Positions 9,324 to 18,954 are shown, counted from the first letter of the stretch. The stretch: 57,055 nt of DNA from Actinoplanes nipponensis (GCF_016862275.1 NZ_BOMQ01000014.1:1-57055), one strand, 5' to 3'. The notes: generated from the letters alone by a model not told the origin. A program made the numbers and translations.

Positions 9324-9994
9324 CCGAACTCGCGGCTGCTGCCCAGCACCACGGCGCGGACCGCGTCCTCGACCTCCGAGGTGCACACGAAGATCAGCTC
9401 GTCGCCGGCCTCCAGCGGGTCGTCCGGCGTCGGCACCAGCACCCGCTTGCCGCGCAGGATGGCCACCAGGGCGGCGTCGCGGGGCATCGGCACCGAGCGC
9501 ACCGGCTCACCCACGTACGGGGCGGTGGCCGGCAGGGTGATCTCCACCAGGTTGGCCTCGCCCTGCCGGAAGGTCATCAGCCGGACCAGGTCGCCGACGG
9601 TGACCGCCTCCTCGACCAGCGCGGCCATCAGGCGCGGCTTGCTGACCGCGACGTCGACGCCCCACTGCTCGGTGAACAGCCACTCGTTCTCGGCCCGGTT
9701 GACCCGGGCGACCACCCGGCCGACCGCGAACTCCGTCTTGGCCAGCAGCGAGCAGACCAGGTTGGCCTTGTCGTCGCCGGTGGCCGCCACGACCACGTCG
9801 CAGTTGGCCACGTCGGCCTCCTCCAGGCTGGTGACCTCGCAGGCGTCGGCCAGCACCCACTCGGCCTGGGGCACCCGCTCGGGCCGCAGCTGGCGCGGCT
9901 GGCGCTCGATGAGCATCACCTGGTGGCCGTTGCCGATCAGTTCCTGGGCGATCGAGCGGCCCACGTTGCCCGCGCCCGCGATGGCGATCCGCAT
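9320..9994 (-). CDS. TrkA-type K+ uptake regulator, CeoC-like
   Basis: This 224-residue RCK/KTN protein is the cytoplasmic regulatory subunit of K+ transport. The TrkA-N Rossmann domain starts with IAIAGAGNVGRSIA (GxGxxG) and has acidic Glu at the end of strand 2 (LIERQ), suiting NAD(H). A TrkA-C domain follows from about residue 140 (EITLPATAPYVGEPV and PLEAGDELIFVCT). It is two bases downstream of the paralogous CeoB-like gene, so the two are co-transcribed. No TrkH/TrkG pore is in the window. The divergent KimA-like transporter is the nearest likely client. Confidence 0.9.
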   Translation of the reverse strand: MRIAIAGAGNVGRSIAQELIGNGHQVMLIERQPRQLRPERVPQAEWVLADACEVTSLEEADVANCDVVVAATGDDKANLVCSLLAKTEFAVGRVVARVNRAENEWLFTEQWGVDVAVSKPRLMAALVEEAVTVGDLVRLMTFRQGEANLVEITLPATAPYVGEPVRSVPMPRDAALVAILRGKRVLVPTPDDPLEAGDELIFVCTSEVEDAVRAVVLGSSREFG

Positions 9995-9996
9995 GG

Positions 9997-10662
9997 TCAG
10001 TGACCCCCCAGCCCGGCGCCCGCGGCGCTCGCGAGCACGTCGTCGACGATGTCGTCGGTGACCAGCATGAAGACCTGGTCACCGTCCTGCAGCACGGTGG
10101 ACGGCGTGGCCAGCGAGCCGATCCCGAAGCGCATCAGGTACGCCACCCGGGCGCCCGTGGCGTCCTCCAGCGCGGTGAGCGTCCGGCCCACCCAGTCGCG
10201 GTGCAGCGGGGCCTCGACGATCGACACCGAGCTGGTCGGGTCGCGGAACACCTCGACCGTGCCCTCGGGCACCAGGTGCCGGACCATCCGGTCGGCGGCC
10301 CAGCGGATCGTGGCCACCGTGGGGATGCCCAGCCGCTCGTAGACCTGGGCCCGCCTGGCGTCGTAGATGCGGGCGACGACCCGCGACACGCCGAACGTCT
10401 CCCGGGCCAGCCGGGCCGAGATGATGTTGGAGTTGTCGCCGCTGGAGACCGCCGCGAACGCGTCGGCGCGCTCGATGCCGGCGGCGCTGAGCACCTCGCG
10501 GTCGAAGCCGATCCCGGTCACCGTGGTGCCGCCGAACTCGGCGCTCAGCCGGCGGAAGGCGTCGGCGTTCTGGTCGATCACCGCGACGGAATGGCCGCGG
10601 GCGTCGAGCTTGTGCGCCAGCGTCGAGCCGAGCCGGCCACAGCCCATGATCACCACGTGCAC
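9997..10662 (-). CDS. TrkA-type K+ uptake regulator, CeoB-like
   Basis: This 221-residue paralogue of the adjacent CeoC-like protein has TrkA-N at the start (VIMGCGRLGSTLA, with Asp in VIDQN for NAD binding) and TrkA-C from about residue 135 to the end. The GTG at 10662 is chosen because GGGAAGG lies 9 nt upstream; an upstream in-frame extension is low-complexity. The order matches ceoB-ceoC of mycobacteria, which are implicated in K+ sensing and uptake. The gene is divergent from the KimA-like transporter with a 113-bp gap. Confidence 0.9.
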   Translation of the reverse strand: MHVVIMGCGRLGSTLAHKLDARGHSVAVIDQNADAFRRLSAEFGGTTVTGIGFDREVLSAAGIERADAFAAVSSGDNSNIISARLARETFGVSRVVARIYDARRAQVYERLGIPTVATIRWAADRMVRHLVPEGTVEVFRDPTSSVSIVEAPLHRDWVGRTLTALEDATGARVAYLMRFGIGSLATPSTVLQDGDQVFMLVTDDIVDDVLASAAGAGLGGH

Positions 10663-10761
10663 GGTTTTGCGCCTTCCCGCTGGATGCTTCCTGGACAGAG
10701 CGTGCCATGCGGCGGCGGCGGCCGTTGGCCGGGGCGGCCGACGGCGTGGCGTGCGCAGCCG

Positions 10762-10767
10762 TACCCT
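10762..10767 (+). promoter_or_regulatory. Leaderless -10 element for KimA-like transporter
   Basis: TACCCT ends 8 nt before the GTG start. Confidence 0.45.
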
Positions 10768-10775
10768 TGGCGCTT

Positions 10776-12830
10776 GTGGCAAGTTCGACGTCCCTAGCGA
10801 AGCGGCTGCTGCTCGGCCGGCCCTTCCGTTCCGACCGGCTGCAGCACACCCTGCTGCCGAAGCGGATCGCGCTGCCCGTCTTCGCCTCGGACGCGCTGTC
10901 CAGCGTCGCGTACGCGCCCGACGAGATCCTGCTGACGCTGTCCATCGCGGGGGCCAGCGCGTTCATGTACTCGCCGTGGATCACGCTGGCGGTCGCGGTC
11001 GTGATGGCCACCGTGGTGGCCAGCTACCGGCAGAACGTGCACGCGTACCCGTCCGGCGGCGGCGACTACGAGGTCGCCACGGTCAACCTGGGCCCGCGCT
11101 TCGGGGTCGCGGTGGCCAGCGCGCTGCTGGTCGACTACATCCTCACGGTGGCCGTCTCGATCAGCGCCGGCGTGTCGAACCTGGGCTCGGTGGTCCCGTT
11201 CGTGGCCGAGCACAAGATCGGCATAGCGCTGGCCGCCATCGCCGTGCTGACCGCGCTCAACCTGCGCGGGCTGCGCGAGTCCGGCACCGCCTTCGCCATC
11301 CCGACGTACCTGTTCATCGTCGTCATCCTCGGGATGATCATCACCGGCTTCGTCCGGGTCTTCGTGCTCGGCCAGGACCTGCGCGCGCCCAGCGCGGACA
11401 TCGTCATCGACGCCGAGACCCACCATCTGACCAGCTTCGCCTTCGTGTTCCTGCTGTTGCGGACGTTCTCCTCCGGCTGCGCGGCGCTGACCGGGGTCGA
11501 GGCCATCTCCAACGGCGTGCCCGCGTTCAAGCCGCCGAAGAGCAAGAACGCGGCCACCACGCTGCTGCTGCTGGGCAGCATCGCGATCCTCATGCTGGTC
11601 GGCATCATCATGCTGGCCCGGGCCACCCACCTGCAGTACGTCGAGGACCCGCTCACCCAGATCGTCGGCGGGCCGGACAACTACGTGCAGAAGACGGTCA
11701 CCGCCCAGCTCGGCGAGACGGTCTTCGGCAGCGGCTCGATCCTGCTGTACGTGGTCGGCGCGGTCACCGCCCTGATCCTGTTCCTGGCCGCCAACACCGC
11801 GTTCAACGGCTTCCCGGTGCTCGGCTCGATCCTGGCCCAGGACCGGTACCTGCCCCGGCAGCTGCACACCCGCGGCGACCGGCTGGCCTTCAGCAACGGC
11901 ATCCTGTTCCTGGCGGTGGCCGCCATGGTGCTCATCGTGGCGTTCGAGGCCGAGGTCACCCGGCTGATCCAGCTCTACATCGTCGGGGTCTTCGTGTCCT
12001 TCACGCTCTCGCAGGAGGGCATGATCCGGCACTGGAACCGGCTGCTGAAGACCCAGCGGGACCCGGCCGTGCGGCGCCGGATGATCCGCTCGCGGGCGAT
12101 CAACGCCTTCGGCATGGCGCTGACCGGCGCGGTGCTCATCGTCGTGCTGATCACCAAGTTCCTGCTCGGCGCCTGGATCGCGATCGTCGCCATGCTGGTC
12201 ATCTACGCCGGCATGCTGGGCATCCGCAAGCACTACGTGCGGGTCGCCGCCGAGCTCGAGCCGAGCGAGGAACGGCCGGTGCTGCCCTCCCGCAACCACG
12301 CGGTGGTGCTGGTCAGCAAGGTGCACAAGCCCACGCTGCGGGCGGTGGCGTACGCCCAGGCGACCCGGCCGGACACGCTGACCGCGGTGACGGTCAACGT
12401 GGACGACAAGGACACCCGGACCATCCAGGCCGAGTGGGAGCGCCGGCAGATCCCGGTGCCGCTGACCGTGGTGGACTCGCCGTACCGGGAGATCACCCGG
12501 CCGATCATCGACTTCGTCAAGAGCATGCGCCGCGGTTCGCCGCGCGACGTGGTCACGGTCTTCATCCCGGAGTACGTGGTCGGCCGCTGGTGGGAGAACC
12601 TGCTGCACAACCAGAGCGCGCTGCGGATCAAGACCCGGCTGCTGTTCGAGCCCGGGGTCATGGTGACCAGCGTCCCGTGGCAGCTGCAGTCCAGCCAGGA
12701 CCGGGACCTCGAGCGGCTGGACCGTGACCTGAGCCGGGCGCCGGCCCGGGGCCCGCGCATCCGACCGAACAACGTGCCGGCCGGGGTGGCCGCCACGCCC
12801 CCCGCCGAGACCCCGGAAGAGCCGAAGTGA
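10776..12830 (+). CDS. APC-family transporter, KimA-like K+ symporter
   Basis: This 684-residue protein has about 12 membrane helices (residues roughly 35-470) and a soluble C-terminal domain of about 200 residues beginning NHAVVLVSKVHKPTLRA. From memory it closely follows Bacillus KimA: SDALSSVAY, YRQNVHAYPSGGGDY, LLVDYILTVAVSISAG, FSSGCAALTGVEAISNG and FVSFTLSQEGM. Residues matching the K+-coordinating Asp, Tyr, Asp and Tyr of KimA are D39, Y46, D120 and Y121, with the same spacings. The divergent ceoB/ceoC pair supports a K+ role. It could instead be a generic amino acid permease, as the family is often annotated. The GTG at 10776 appears leaderless. Confidence 0.8.
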   Translation: MASSTSLAKRLLLGRPFRSDRLQHTLLPKRIALPVFASDALSSVAYAPDEILLTLSIAGASAFMYSPWITLAVAVVMATVVASYRQNVHAYPSGGGDYEVATVNLGPRFGVAVASALLVDYILTVAVSISAGVSNLGSVVPFVAEHKIGIALAAIAVLTALNLRGLRESGTAFAIPTYLFIVVILGMIITGFVRVFVLGQDLRAPSADIVIDAETHHLTSFAFVFLLLRTFSSGCAALTGVEAISNGVPAFKPPKSKNAATTLLLLGSIAILMLVGIIMLARATHLQYVEDPLTQIVGGPDNYVQKTVTAQLGETVFGSGSILLYVVGAVTALILFLAANTAFNGFPVLGSILAQDRYLPRQLHTRGDRLAFSNGILFLAVAAMVLIVAFEAEVTRLIQLYIVGVFVSFTLSQEGMIRHWNRLLKTQRDPAVRRRMIRSRAINAFGMALTGAVLIVVLITKFLLGAWIAIVAMLVIYAGMLGIRKHYVRVAAELEPSEERPVLPSRNHAVVLVSKVHKPTLRAVAYAQATRPDTLTAVTVNVDDKDTRTIQAEWERRQIPVPLTVVDSPYREITRPIIDFVKSMRRGSPRDVVTVFIPEYVVGRWWENLLHNQSALRIKTRLLFEPGVMVTSVPWQLQSSQDRDLERLDRDLSRAPARGPRIRPNNVPAGVAATPPAETPEEPK

Positions 12831-14191
12831 GCGACGAACTGTTCGAGGGTGACCGCATCGAGCTCACGGTCGGCGCGCCCGCGCACGGCGGGCACTGCGT
12901 CGCCCGGTTCGGCGGCCCGCACGGCCAGGTGGTCTTCGTCCGGCACGCGCTGCCGGGGGAGCGGGTCACCGCCGAGGTGACCGAGCTGCACAAGGGGTAC
13001 CTGCGGGCGGACGCCGTGGAGATCCACGAGCCGTCCCCGGACCGGGTGGCGCCGCCGTGCGCGTTCGCGCGCCCCGGCGCCTGCGGGGGCTGCGACCTGC
13101 AGCACGTGGCGCCGGCCGCCCAGCTGGAGTGGAAGGCCGCCGTCGTGCGGGAGCTGCTCGGCCGGATGGGCGGCCTGAGCGGCGAGCGGATCGCGGAGCT
13201 GGACGTGCGGGTCGAGCCGCTGCCGGGCGGCCCGCTGGGCTGGCGCTCGCGGGTCCGCTACGCCGTCGACGCCGCCGGGCGGCCCGGGCTGCTCAAGCAC
13301 CGCTCGCACGAGGTCGTGCCGGTCGACCGCTGCCTGATCGCCCACCCGCGCCTGCAGCAGCTCGACGTGACCGGCCGGCTCTGGCCGGAGGCGGCCGCGG
13401 TCGAGGTGGTCGCCTCGACCGGCGGCGACGTCAGCGTGCTGGCCCGCCCGGCCGCGGCCCCGCTGCTGGTGGCGGCCGGCGCGGTCCGGCCCGGCGCCGA
13501 CACGCCGGGTGGCAACGGCCCGGTCGCCGCGCCGCGGCCCGTCGCTGTGGACGACGGGCCGCTCGACGAGCCGGCCGGCGGCGGCGCGGTGCTGATCGAG
13601 GGTCCGGCCGAGGTGCGCGAGCTGGCCGCCGGCCGGGAGTGGCGGGTGCCGCCGGAGGGCTTCTGGCAGGTGCATCCCGCGGCCGCGGACACCCTGGTGG
13701 GCGCGGTGCTGGAGCTGCTCCAGCCGGTCGAGGGCGAGATCTCCTGGGACCTGTACGGCGGCGCCGGCCTGTTCGCCGCCGCCCTGGCCCAGCGCACCCG
13801 GGCCCGGACGACGGTCGTCGAGTCGGCCCCGGCCGGTGTGGCGACGGCCCGCACCAACCTGGCCGACCTGGGCGGCGTCGAGGTGGTGTCGGCCAAGGTG
13901 GACGTGGCGCTGGCCCGGCGCCGGGTGACCGGCCCGGTCGACCTGGTGGTGCTGGACCCGCCGCGGACGGGCGCCGGCGCGAAGGTGGTGCGCGCGATCA
14001 CCGCGGCCGGCCCGCGGGCGGTGGCCTACGTGGCGTGCGACCCGGCGGCGCTGGCCCGGGACGTGCAGACGTTCGGCGCCGAGGGGTGGCGGCTGGCCGA
14101 GCTGCGGGCGTACGACTGCTTCCCGATGACCCAGCACATCGAGTGCGTCGCCCTGCTGGTGCCCGGAGGGCCCACGGGCCGGGCCGGATGA
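12827..14191 (+). CDS. TRAM-domain 4Fe-4S RNA (uracil-5) methyltransferase, TrmA/RumA family
   Basis: This 454-residue SAM-dependent enzyme probably makes m5U in rRNA or tRNA. An N-terminal TRAM domain (about residues 5-65, DRIELTVGAPAHGGHCVARF) precedes the iron-sulfur site C78, C86, C89 and C169. The spacing C-x7-C-x2-C is slightly longer than in E. coli RumA. The C-terminal Rossmann domain has DLYGGAGLFAAALA for SAM. DPPRTGAG follows, then catalytic C404 in YVACDPAALARD, and the general-base Glu in QHIECVALL. GTGA overlap couples it to the KimA-like gene, and ATGA overlap couples it to the serpin-like gene. Confidence 0.92.
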   Translation: MSDELFEGDRIELTVGAPAHGGHCVARFGGPHGQVVFVRHALPGERVTAEVTELHKGYLRADAVEIHEPSPDRVAPPCAFARPGACGGCDLQHVAPAAQLEWKAAVVRELLGRMGGLSGERIAELDVRVEPLPGGPLGWRSRVRYAVDAAGRPGLLKHRSHEVVPVDRCLIAHPRLQQLDVTGRLWPEAAAVEVVASTGGDVSVLARPAAAPLLVAAGAVRPGADTPGGNGPVAAPRPVAVDDGPLDEPAGGGAVLIEGPAEVRELAAGREWRVPPEGFWQVHPAAADTLVGAVLELLQPVEGEISWDLYGGAGLFAAALAQRTRARTTVVESAPAGVATARTNLADLGGVEVVSAKVDVALARRRVTGPVDLVVLDPPRTGAGAKVVRAITAAGPRAVAYVACDPAALARDVQTFGAEGWRLAELRAYDCFPMTQHIECVALLVPGGPTGRAG

Positions 14192-15429
14192 CGACCCCGC
14201 TGTACGACGCCCTGGCCGCCTACGCCGAGCGTCTGCACGCCGGCATCGGCGACGGCCATCACGTCGCGTCGCCGTTGGGCGCATGGCTGCTGTTGGCGTT
14301 GTGTGCCTCGGCGGGCGGCGGCCCGGCCGGCGACGAGCTGGCCGAGGTGCTCGGCATGCCGGCCGGCGACGCGGCGTCGGCCGCCGCGGCGCTGCTGGAG
14401 CATCCGCACCCGCTGGTGTCCTCGGCGACCGCGGTGTGGCACGCGCCGGACCGGGACACCGACGGTCTGCGCGACTGGCAGGCCGGGCTGCCGCCCAGCA
14501 CCACCGTGGGGCTGCTGCCGGCCCAGGAGGCTGCTGACGCCTGGGCGCGGGAGCACACCGGCGGGCTGATCGGGTCCTTCCCCCTGGCCGTCACGCCGGA
14601 GGTGGCGGTGTTGCTGGCCAGTGCGCTGGCCACCCGGGTGTCGTGGGCCCAGCCGTTCGAGGTGGCGGCGGCGGCCGCGCTCGGCCCGGACAGTGCCTGG
14701 GCCGCCGGGCTGACCCGGATGCTCCGCAGCCCGGAAGAGGGGCATGTCTCGTTCATCGCCGCGACGGACCGGGCCGGTGACGTCGTGGTGCACATCGCCG
14801 AGGCCGACTGTGCTGACCGGGACCTGTACGCCCGGACCAAGGTGCTGGTCATCTCGGTCGCTGCCGCCCCCGGCGTCGAGGCCGGTGACGTGCTCGCCGC
14901 CGCCTACGCCATCGGTCGCGGCGCGGCCGACGACGTGGAGCTGGGGCGCCGGTCCCTGTACGACCTGCCGCTGGGGGACAGCGGGCTGTGGAGCATCCGC
15001 GAGGAGGCGGTCCTGACCGACCTCAGCCACGAGGAGCGGTACACGGCGGTGCTGCCGTGCTGGTCGGCCGAGAGCGATCACGACCTGACCGGGCCCGGGC
15101 TGGGCTTCACCACCGCCGCACGGATCCTGGCGGAGGCCCTGCCGGTCTCCGGCCGGGCCTGCGACGCCCGGCAGGTGGCCATGGCCCGCTACGGCCGCTA
15201 CGGCTTCGAGGCCGCCGCCGTCAGCGGCTTCGCGGTGTTGGAGAGCATGCCCAGCGAGGGGGTGGCGCGCATCGCCGAGCTGCGCTTCGGCCACCCGTAC
15301 GCGGTGCTCGCCGTGACCGTCGACATCCGCGACGGCGACCGCGGGCGGGAACTCGGTCCATGGCACGGCGTGCCGGTCTTCTCCGCCTGGGTCAGCCGGC
15401 CGGAGGACCTGCCCGCGGCCGACGCCTGA
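14188..15429 (+). CDS. Serpin-like protein
   Basis: This 413-residue protein resembles the serpin fold throughout. HVASPLGAWLLLALCASAGGG matches the N-terminal SPLSI segment, AREHTGGLIGSFPL matches the TxGxI helix, and VAVLLASALATRVSWAQPFE matches the VNAIYFKGxWxxPF strand. FEAAAVSGFAV at about residue 340 resembles the reactive-loop hinge (EAAAAT), and the end FGHPYAVLAVTVD resembles the DRPFLFxI strand. There is no signal peptide, so it is probably cytoplasmic. Whether it still inhibits proteases is unknown, since the sequence is divergent and the hinge has VSG after AAA. Start ATG overlaps the methyltransferase stop. Confidence 0.75.
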   Translation: MTTPLYDALAAYAERLHAGIGDGHHVASPLGAWLLLALCASAGGGPAGDELAEVLGMPAGDAASAAAALLEHPHPLVSSATAVWHAPDRDTDGLRDWQAGLPPSTTVGLLPAQEAADAWAREHTGGLIGSFPLAVTPEVAVLLASALATRVSWAQPFEVAAAAALGPDSAWAAGLTRMLRSPEEGHVSFIAATDRAGDVVVHIAEADCADRDLYARTKVLVISVAAAPGVEAGDVLAAAYAIGRGAADDVELGRRSLYDLPLGDSGLWSIREEAVLTDLSHEERYTAVLPCWSAESDHDLTGPGLGFTTAARILAEALPVSGRACDARQVAMARYGRYGFEAAAVSGFAVLESMPSEGVARIAELRFGHPYAVLAVTVDIRDGDRGRELGPWHGVPVFSAWVSRPEDLPAADA

Positions 15430-15454
15430 CCGCGGCCGGCCCGGTCCCGGCCGG

Positions 15455-15506
15455 CGGCCGGTGGGCCTAGGAGCGCTCCGCGGCCGGTGGGCCTAGGAGC
15501 GCTCCG
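15455..15506. repeat. Perfect 26-bp tandem duplication at the end of the symporter gene
   Basis: 15455-15480 and 15481-15506 are identical. The unit contains the last codons and the TAG stop of the minus-strand symporter gene, so a second copy of the stop lies just downstream. It looks like a recent slippage or duplication event. Confidence 0.85.
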
Positions 15507-16863
15507 CAGCTGGTTCCGCCGGGCGTTCCTCGGCGCTGGGTTCGTGGGCGTCGTGCGGATCGTCGTCGTAGGTGGTCTCGTCGAACGGCGCCGCGCCGGA
15601 GAGCACCGCCCGGGCCTGCTCCTGGTCGATCTCCCGGGTCCAGGTGCCGACCAGCACGGTGGCGACGGCGTTGCCGGCGAAGTTGGTCAGCGCCCGGGCC
15701 TCGGACATCAGCCGGTCGATGCCGACGATCAGCCCGACGCCGGGCACCAGGTCGGGGCGGTGGCTCTGCAGACCGCCGGCCAGCGTGGCCAGGCCCGCGC
15801 CGGTGACCCCGGCGGCGCCCTTGGAGGCCAGGATCATGAACAGCAGCAGGGAGATCTGCTCGCCGACCGACAGCGGGTTGTCCAGCGCGTCGGCGATGAA
15901 CAGCGAGGCCATGGTGAGGTAGATCGCGGTGCCGTCGAGGTTGAACGAGTAGCCGGTCGGCACCACGATGCCGACCACCGGGCGGCTCACGCCCAGGTGG
16001 CCCATCTTGGCGATCAGCCGGGGCAGCGCCGACTCCGACGACGAGGTGGACAGGATCAGCAGGAACTCCCGGGCCAGGTAGCGCAGCAGCTTGAAGATCG
16101 ACATGTGCGCGACCACCCGCAGCAGCAGGCCGAGGACGACGAAGACGAACAGCGCGCAGGTGATGTAGAAGCCGATCATGATGCCGAGCAGGCTCTTGAG
16201 CGCGTCGACACCGGTCGCGCCGACCACGGCCGCCATGGCCCCGAACGCGCCGATCGGCGCCAGCCACATCACCATCGCGAGAATCTTGAAGACCAGCCGC
16301 TGGAAGACCGCGACGGCCCGGATGACCGGCTCCCCGCGCTCGCCCATCGACTGCACCGCGAAGCCCACCAGCAGGGCGACCAGCAGCGTCTGGAGGATCT
16401 CCCGGGTGGCGATCGCGTTGAGCAGCGAGGGCGGGATGATGCCGAGCACGAAGTCGACGCCGGACTCGGCCTCCCCGCTGACCTGGGCGGCACCGGTCTT
16501 GGCCAGTTCCTCGCTGAGGTGCAGCCCCGAGCCCGGGTGCAGGATGTTGCCCACCACCAGGCCGATCGTCAGCGCGATCGTCGACATGACCAGGAAGTAG
16601 CCGAGGGCGAGCCCGCCGACCTTGCCGACCTGGGCGGCCCGGCGGATCGAGCCGACCCCCAGCACGATCGTGCAGAAGATCACCGGCGCGATCATCATCT
16701 GGATGAGCGCGACGAAGCCGGTGCCCAGCGGGCGCAGATCCTTGCCGAGCTCCGGGAAGAGGAAGCCGACGGCGATGCCCAGGGCCATCGCCACCAGCAC
16801 CGAGATGTAGAGGATGTGGCTGCGGTCGCGGCGTCGGGCCGGGCTGGTCGCATCGACGGTCAT
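15493..16863 (-). CDS. Dicarboxylate/amino acid:cation symporter (DAACS, DctA-like)
   Basis: This 456-residue secondary transporter of the glutamate/C4-dicarboxylate family has eight helices and two re-entrant hairpins. Diagnostic parts are the serine-rich HP1 (LSTSSSESALPRLI), TM7 PTGYSFNLDGTAIY, HP2 (ILASKGAAGVTGAG) and TM8 GIDRLMSEARALTNFAGNAVA. Aspartate or C4-dicarboxylate uptake driven by H+ or Na+ is inferred; motifs do not settle the substrate. The tail is acidic and disordered. AGGAAGG lies 4 nt before the ATG. The gene sits between the serpin and dxs, divergent from dxs. Confidence 0.92.
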   Translation of the reverse strand: MTVDATSPARRRDRSHILYISVLVAMALGIAVGFLFPELGKDLRPLGTGFVALIQMMIAPVIFCTIVLGVGSIRRAAQVGKVGGLALGYFLVMSTIALTIGLVVGNILHPGSGLHLSEELAKTGAAQVSGEAESGVDFVLGIIPPSLLNAIATREILQTLLVALLVGFAVQSMGERGEPVIRAVAVFQRLVFKILAMVMWLAPIGAFGAMAAVVGATGVDALKSLLGIMIGFYITCALFVFVVLGLLLRVVAHMSIFKLLRYLAREFLLILSTSSSESALPRLIAKMGHLGVSRPVVGIVVPTGYSFNLDGTAIYLTMASLFIADALDNPLSVGEQISLLLFMILASKGAAGVTGAGLATLAGGLQSHRPDLVPGVGLIVGIDRLMSEARALTNFAGNAVATVLVGTWTREIDQEQARAVLSGAAPFDETTYDDDPHDAHEPSAEERPAEPAAERS

Positions 16864-16975
16864 GGGTCCTTCCTACCCGAGCAAGTGATCTGAGTCACGT
16901 CTCGGGAGTTGTGCAGGTTTTGTGGAGGACGTCTCTGTGTCCGTTCGCGCCAGATGCGTCCGCGGGTTCCGCCGA

Positions 16976-16981
16976 TAGACT
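16976..16981 (+). promoter_or_regulatory. Leaderless -10 element for dxs
   Basis: TAGACT ends 8 nt before the ATG, with no ribosome site between. Confidence 0.5.
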
Positions 16982-16989
16982 GACTCCTC

Positions 16990-18918
16990 ATGAGCGAGCG
17001 CACTGATCAGACGACGGCCGGCATCCTGGCGGGCATCAAGACTCCCGGTGACCTCAAGCGGCTCGATCCCGATCAGCTCGTTCTGCTCGCCGCGGAGATC
17101 CGGGACTTCCTGGTGGCCAAGGTGTCCCGCACCGGCGGCCACCTCGGGCCCAACCTGGGCGTCGTGGAGACCACCCTGGCGCTGCACCGGGTCTTCGACT
17201 CCCCGCGCGACCGGGTGCTGTTCGACACCGGCCACCAGGCGTACGTGCACAAGATCGTGACCGGCCGGCAGGACGGCTTCGACCGGCTGCGCCAGCGCGG
17301 CGGCCTCTCCGGCTACCCGAGCCAGGCCGAGAGCGAGCACGACCTGATCGAGAACTCGCACGCCTCCACCGCCCTGTCGTACGCCGACGGCCTCTCCAAG
17401 GCCTTCACCCTGCGCGGCGAGGAGCGGCACGTGGTGGCCGTGGTCGGCGACGGCGCGCTCACCGGCGGCATGTGCTGGGAGGCCCTCAACAACATCGCCT
17501 CGGCCAAGAACCGCCTGGTCATCATCGTCAACGACAACGGCCGCTCGTACGCGCCGACCATCGGCGGGCTGGCCGACCACCTCTCCACGCTGCGCCTCAA
17601 CCCCGGCTACGAGCGGGTTCTCGACCTGGTCAAGAACGCGCTGGGCTCCACCCCGGTGGTCGGCAAGCCGGCCTACGAGGTGCTGCACGCCGTCAAGAAG
17701 GGCATCAAGGACGCGGTGAGCCCGCAGCCGATGTTCGAGGACCTCGGCATCAAGTACCTCGGCCCGGTCGACGGGCACGACGTGCAGGCGATGGAGTCCG
17801 CGCTGCGCCGGGCCAAGGGCTTCAACGCCCCGGTGATCGTGCACGCGGTGACCCGCAAGGGCTACGGCTACCGCCCGGCCGAGGACGACGAGGCCGACTG
17901 CCTGCACGGCCCGGGCAGCGCGTTCAGCATCGAGACCGGCAAGCTGCTGGCCGCGCCCTCGGTGAAGTGGACCCACGTCTTCGCCGAGGAGCTCGTGGCG
18001 ATCGCCGACGAGCGGCCCGACATCGTCGGCATCACCGCCGCGATGGCCGAGCCGACCGGCATCGCCGCCCTGCAGAAGAAGTACCCCGAGCGCACCTACG
18101 ACGTCGGGATCGCCGAGCAGCACGCGGTCACCTCGGCGGCGGGCCTGGCGATGGGTGGCCTGCACCCGGTGGTCGCCGTCTACGCGACGTTCCTCAACCG
18201 CGCGTTCGACCAGGTCCTGCTGGACGTGGCGATGCACGGGCTGCCGGTGACGATCGTGCTGGACCGGGCTGGCATCACCGGCCCGGACGGCCCGAGCCAC
18301 TACGGCATCTGGGACATGAGCGTCTTCGGCGCCGTGCCCGGCCTGCGGATCGCCGCCCCGCGCGACGCCGCCACCCTGCGCGAGGAGCTGCGCGAGGCGG
18401 TCGCCGTCGACGACGGCCCGACGATCGTGCGCTTCCCGACCGGCTCGGTCGCGGCCGACCTGCCGGCGCTGCGCCGGATCGGCCCGGTCGACGTGCTGCG
18501 CGAGGACGAGCGCAAGGACATCCTGCTGGTCGCGGTGGGCGCGTTCGGCAAGCTGGGCATGGAGGTCGCGGAGCGGATCGCCGAGCAGGGGTACGGCGTC
18601 ACGGTCGCCGACCCGCGCTGGGTCCGCCCGGTCCCGATCGAGCTGGCCGCGCTGAGCCGCGGTCACCGCCTCGTGGTGACCCTGGAGGACGGCATCCGGG
18701 CCGGCGGCGTGGGCGAGGCGGTGGCCAGCACCCTGCGCGACGCGGGCGTCGACGTGCCGCTGCGCGATCTCGGGGTGCCGGCCGGCTTCCACCCGCACGG
18801 CAGCCGCGCCGAGATCCTCGCCGCGCTGGGCCTCACCGCGCAGGACATCGCCCGGGACGTGACCGAGTGGGTCTCGCAGCTGGAGGACCGGGTCACCGAG
18901 CCCCAGCCGCAGGCGTAG
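16990..18918 (+). CDS. dxs: 1-deoxy-D-xylulose-5-phosphate synthase
   Basis: This 642-residue, full-length thiamine diphosphate enzyme is the first step of the MEP isoprenoid pathway (pyruvate plus glyceraldehyde 3-phosphate). The ThDP motif runs from [16 protein letters not shown] to NDN. The N-terminal substrate loop has [15 protein letters not shown] and [10 protein letters not shown]. The pyrimidine domain starts near residue 330 with the catalytic Glu in [26 protein letters not shown] and [15 protein letters not shown] are typical of Dxs. It appears leaderless. In the conserved actinobacterial order it lies between the RNA methyltransferase and RNase D; here large accessory stretches flank it. 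Confidence 0.97.
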   Translation: MSERTDQTTAGILAGIKTPGDLKRLDPDQLVLLAAEIRDFLVAKVSRTGGHLGPNLGVVETTLALHRVFDSPRDRVLFDTGHQAYVHKIVTGRQDGFDRLRQRGGLSGYPSQAESEHDLIENSHASTALSYADGLSKAFTLRGEERHVVAVVGDGALTGGMCWEALNNIASAKNRLVIIVNDNGRSYAPTIGGLADHLSTLRLNPGYERVLDLVKNALGSTPVVGKPAYEVLHAVKKGIKDAVSPQPMFEDLGIKYLGPVDGHDVQAMESALRRAKGFNAPVIVHAVTRKGYGYRPAEDDEADCLHGPGSAFSIETGKLLAAPSVKWTHVFAEELVAIADERPDIVGITAAMAEPTGIAALQKKYPERTYDVGIAEQHAVTSAAGLAMGGLHPVVAVYATFLNRAFDQVLLDVAMHGLPVTIVLDRAGITGPDGPSHYGIWDMSVFGAVPGLRIAAPRDAATLREELREAVAVDDGPTIVRFPTGSVAADLPALRRIGPVDVLREDERKDILLVAVGAFGKLGMEVAERIAEQGYGVTVADPRWVRPVPIELAALSRGHRLVVTLEDGIRAGGVGEAVASTLRDAGVDVPLRDLGVPAGFHPHGSRAEILAALGLTAQDIARDVTEWVSQLEDRVTEPQPQA

Positions 18919-18954
18919 CGCCTTGGTCAACGAGCCGTTTCGTTATTAAGCCGT

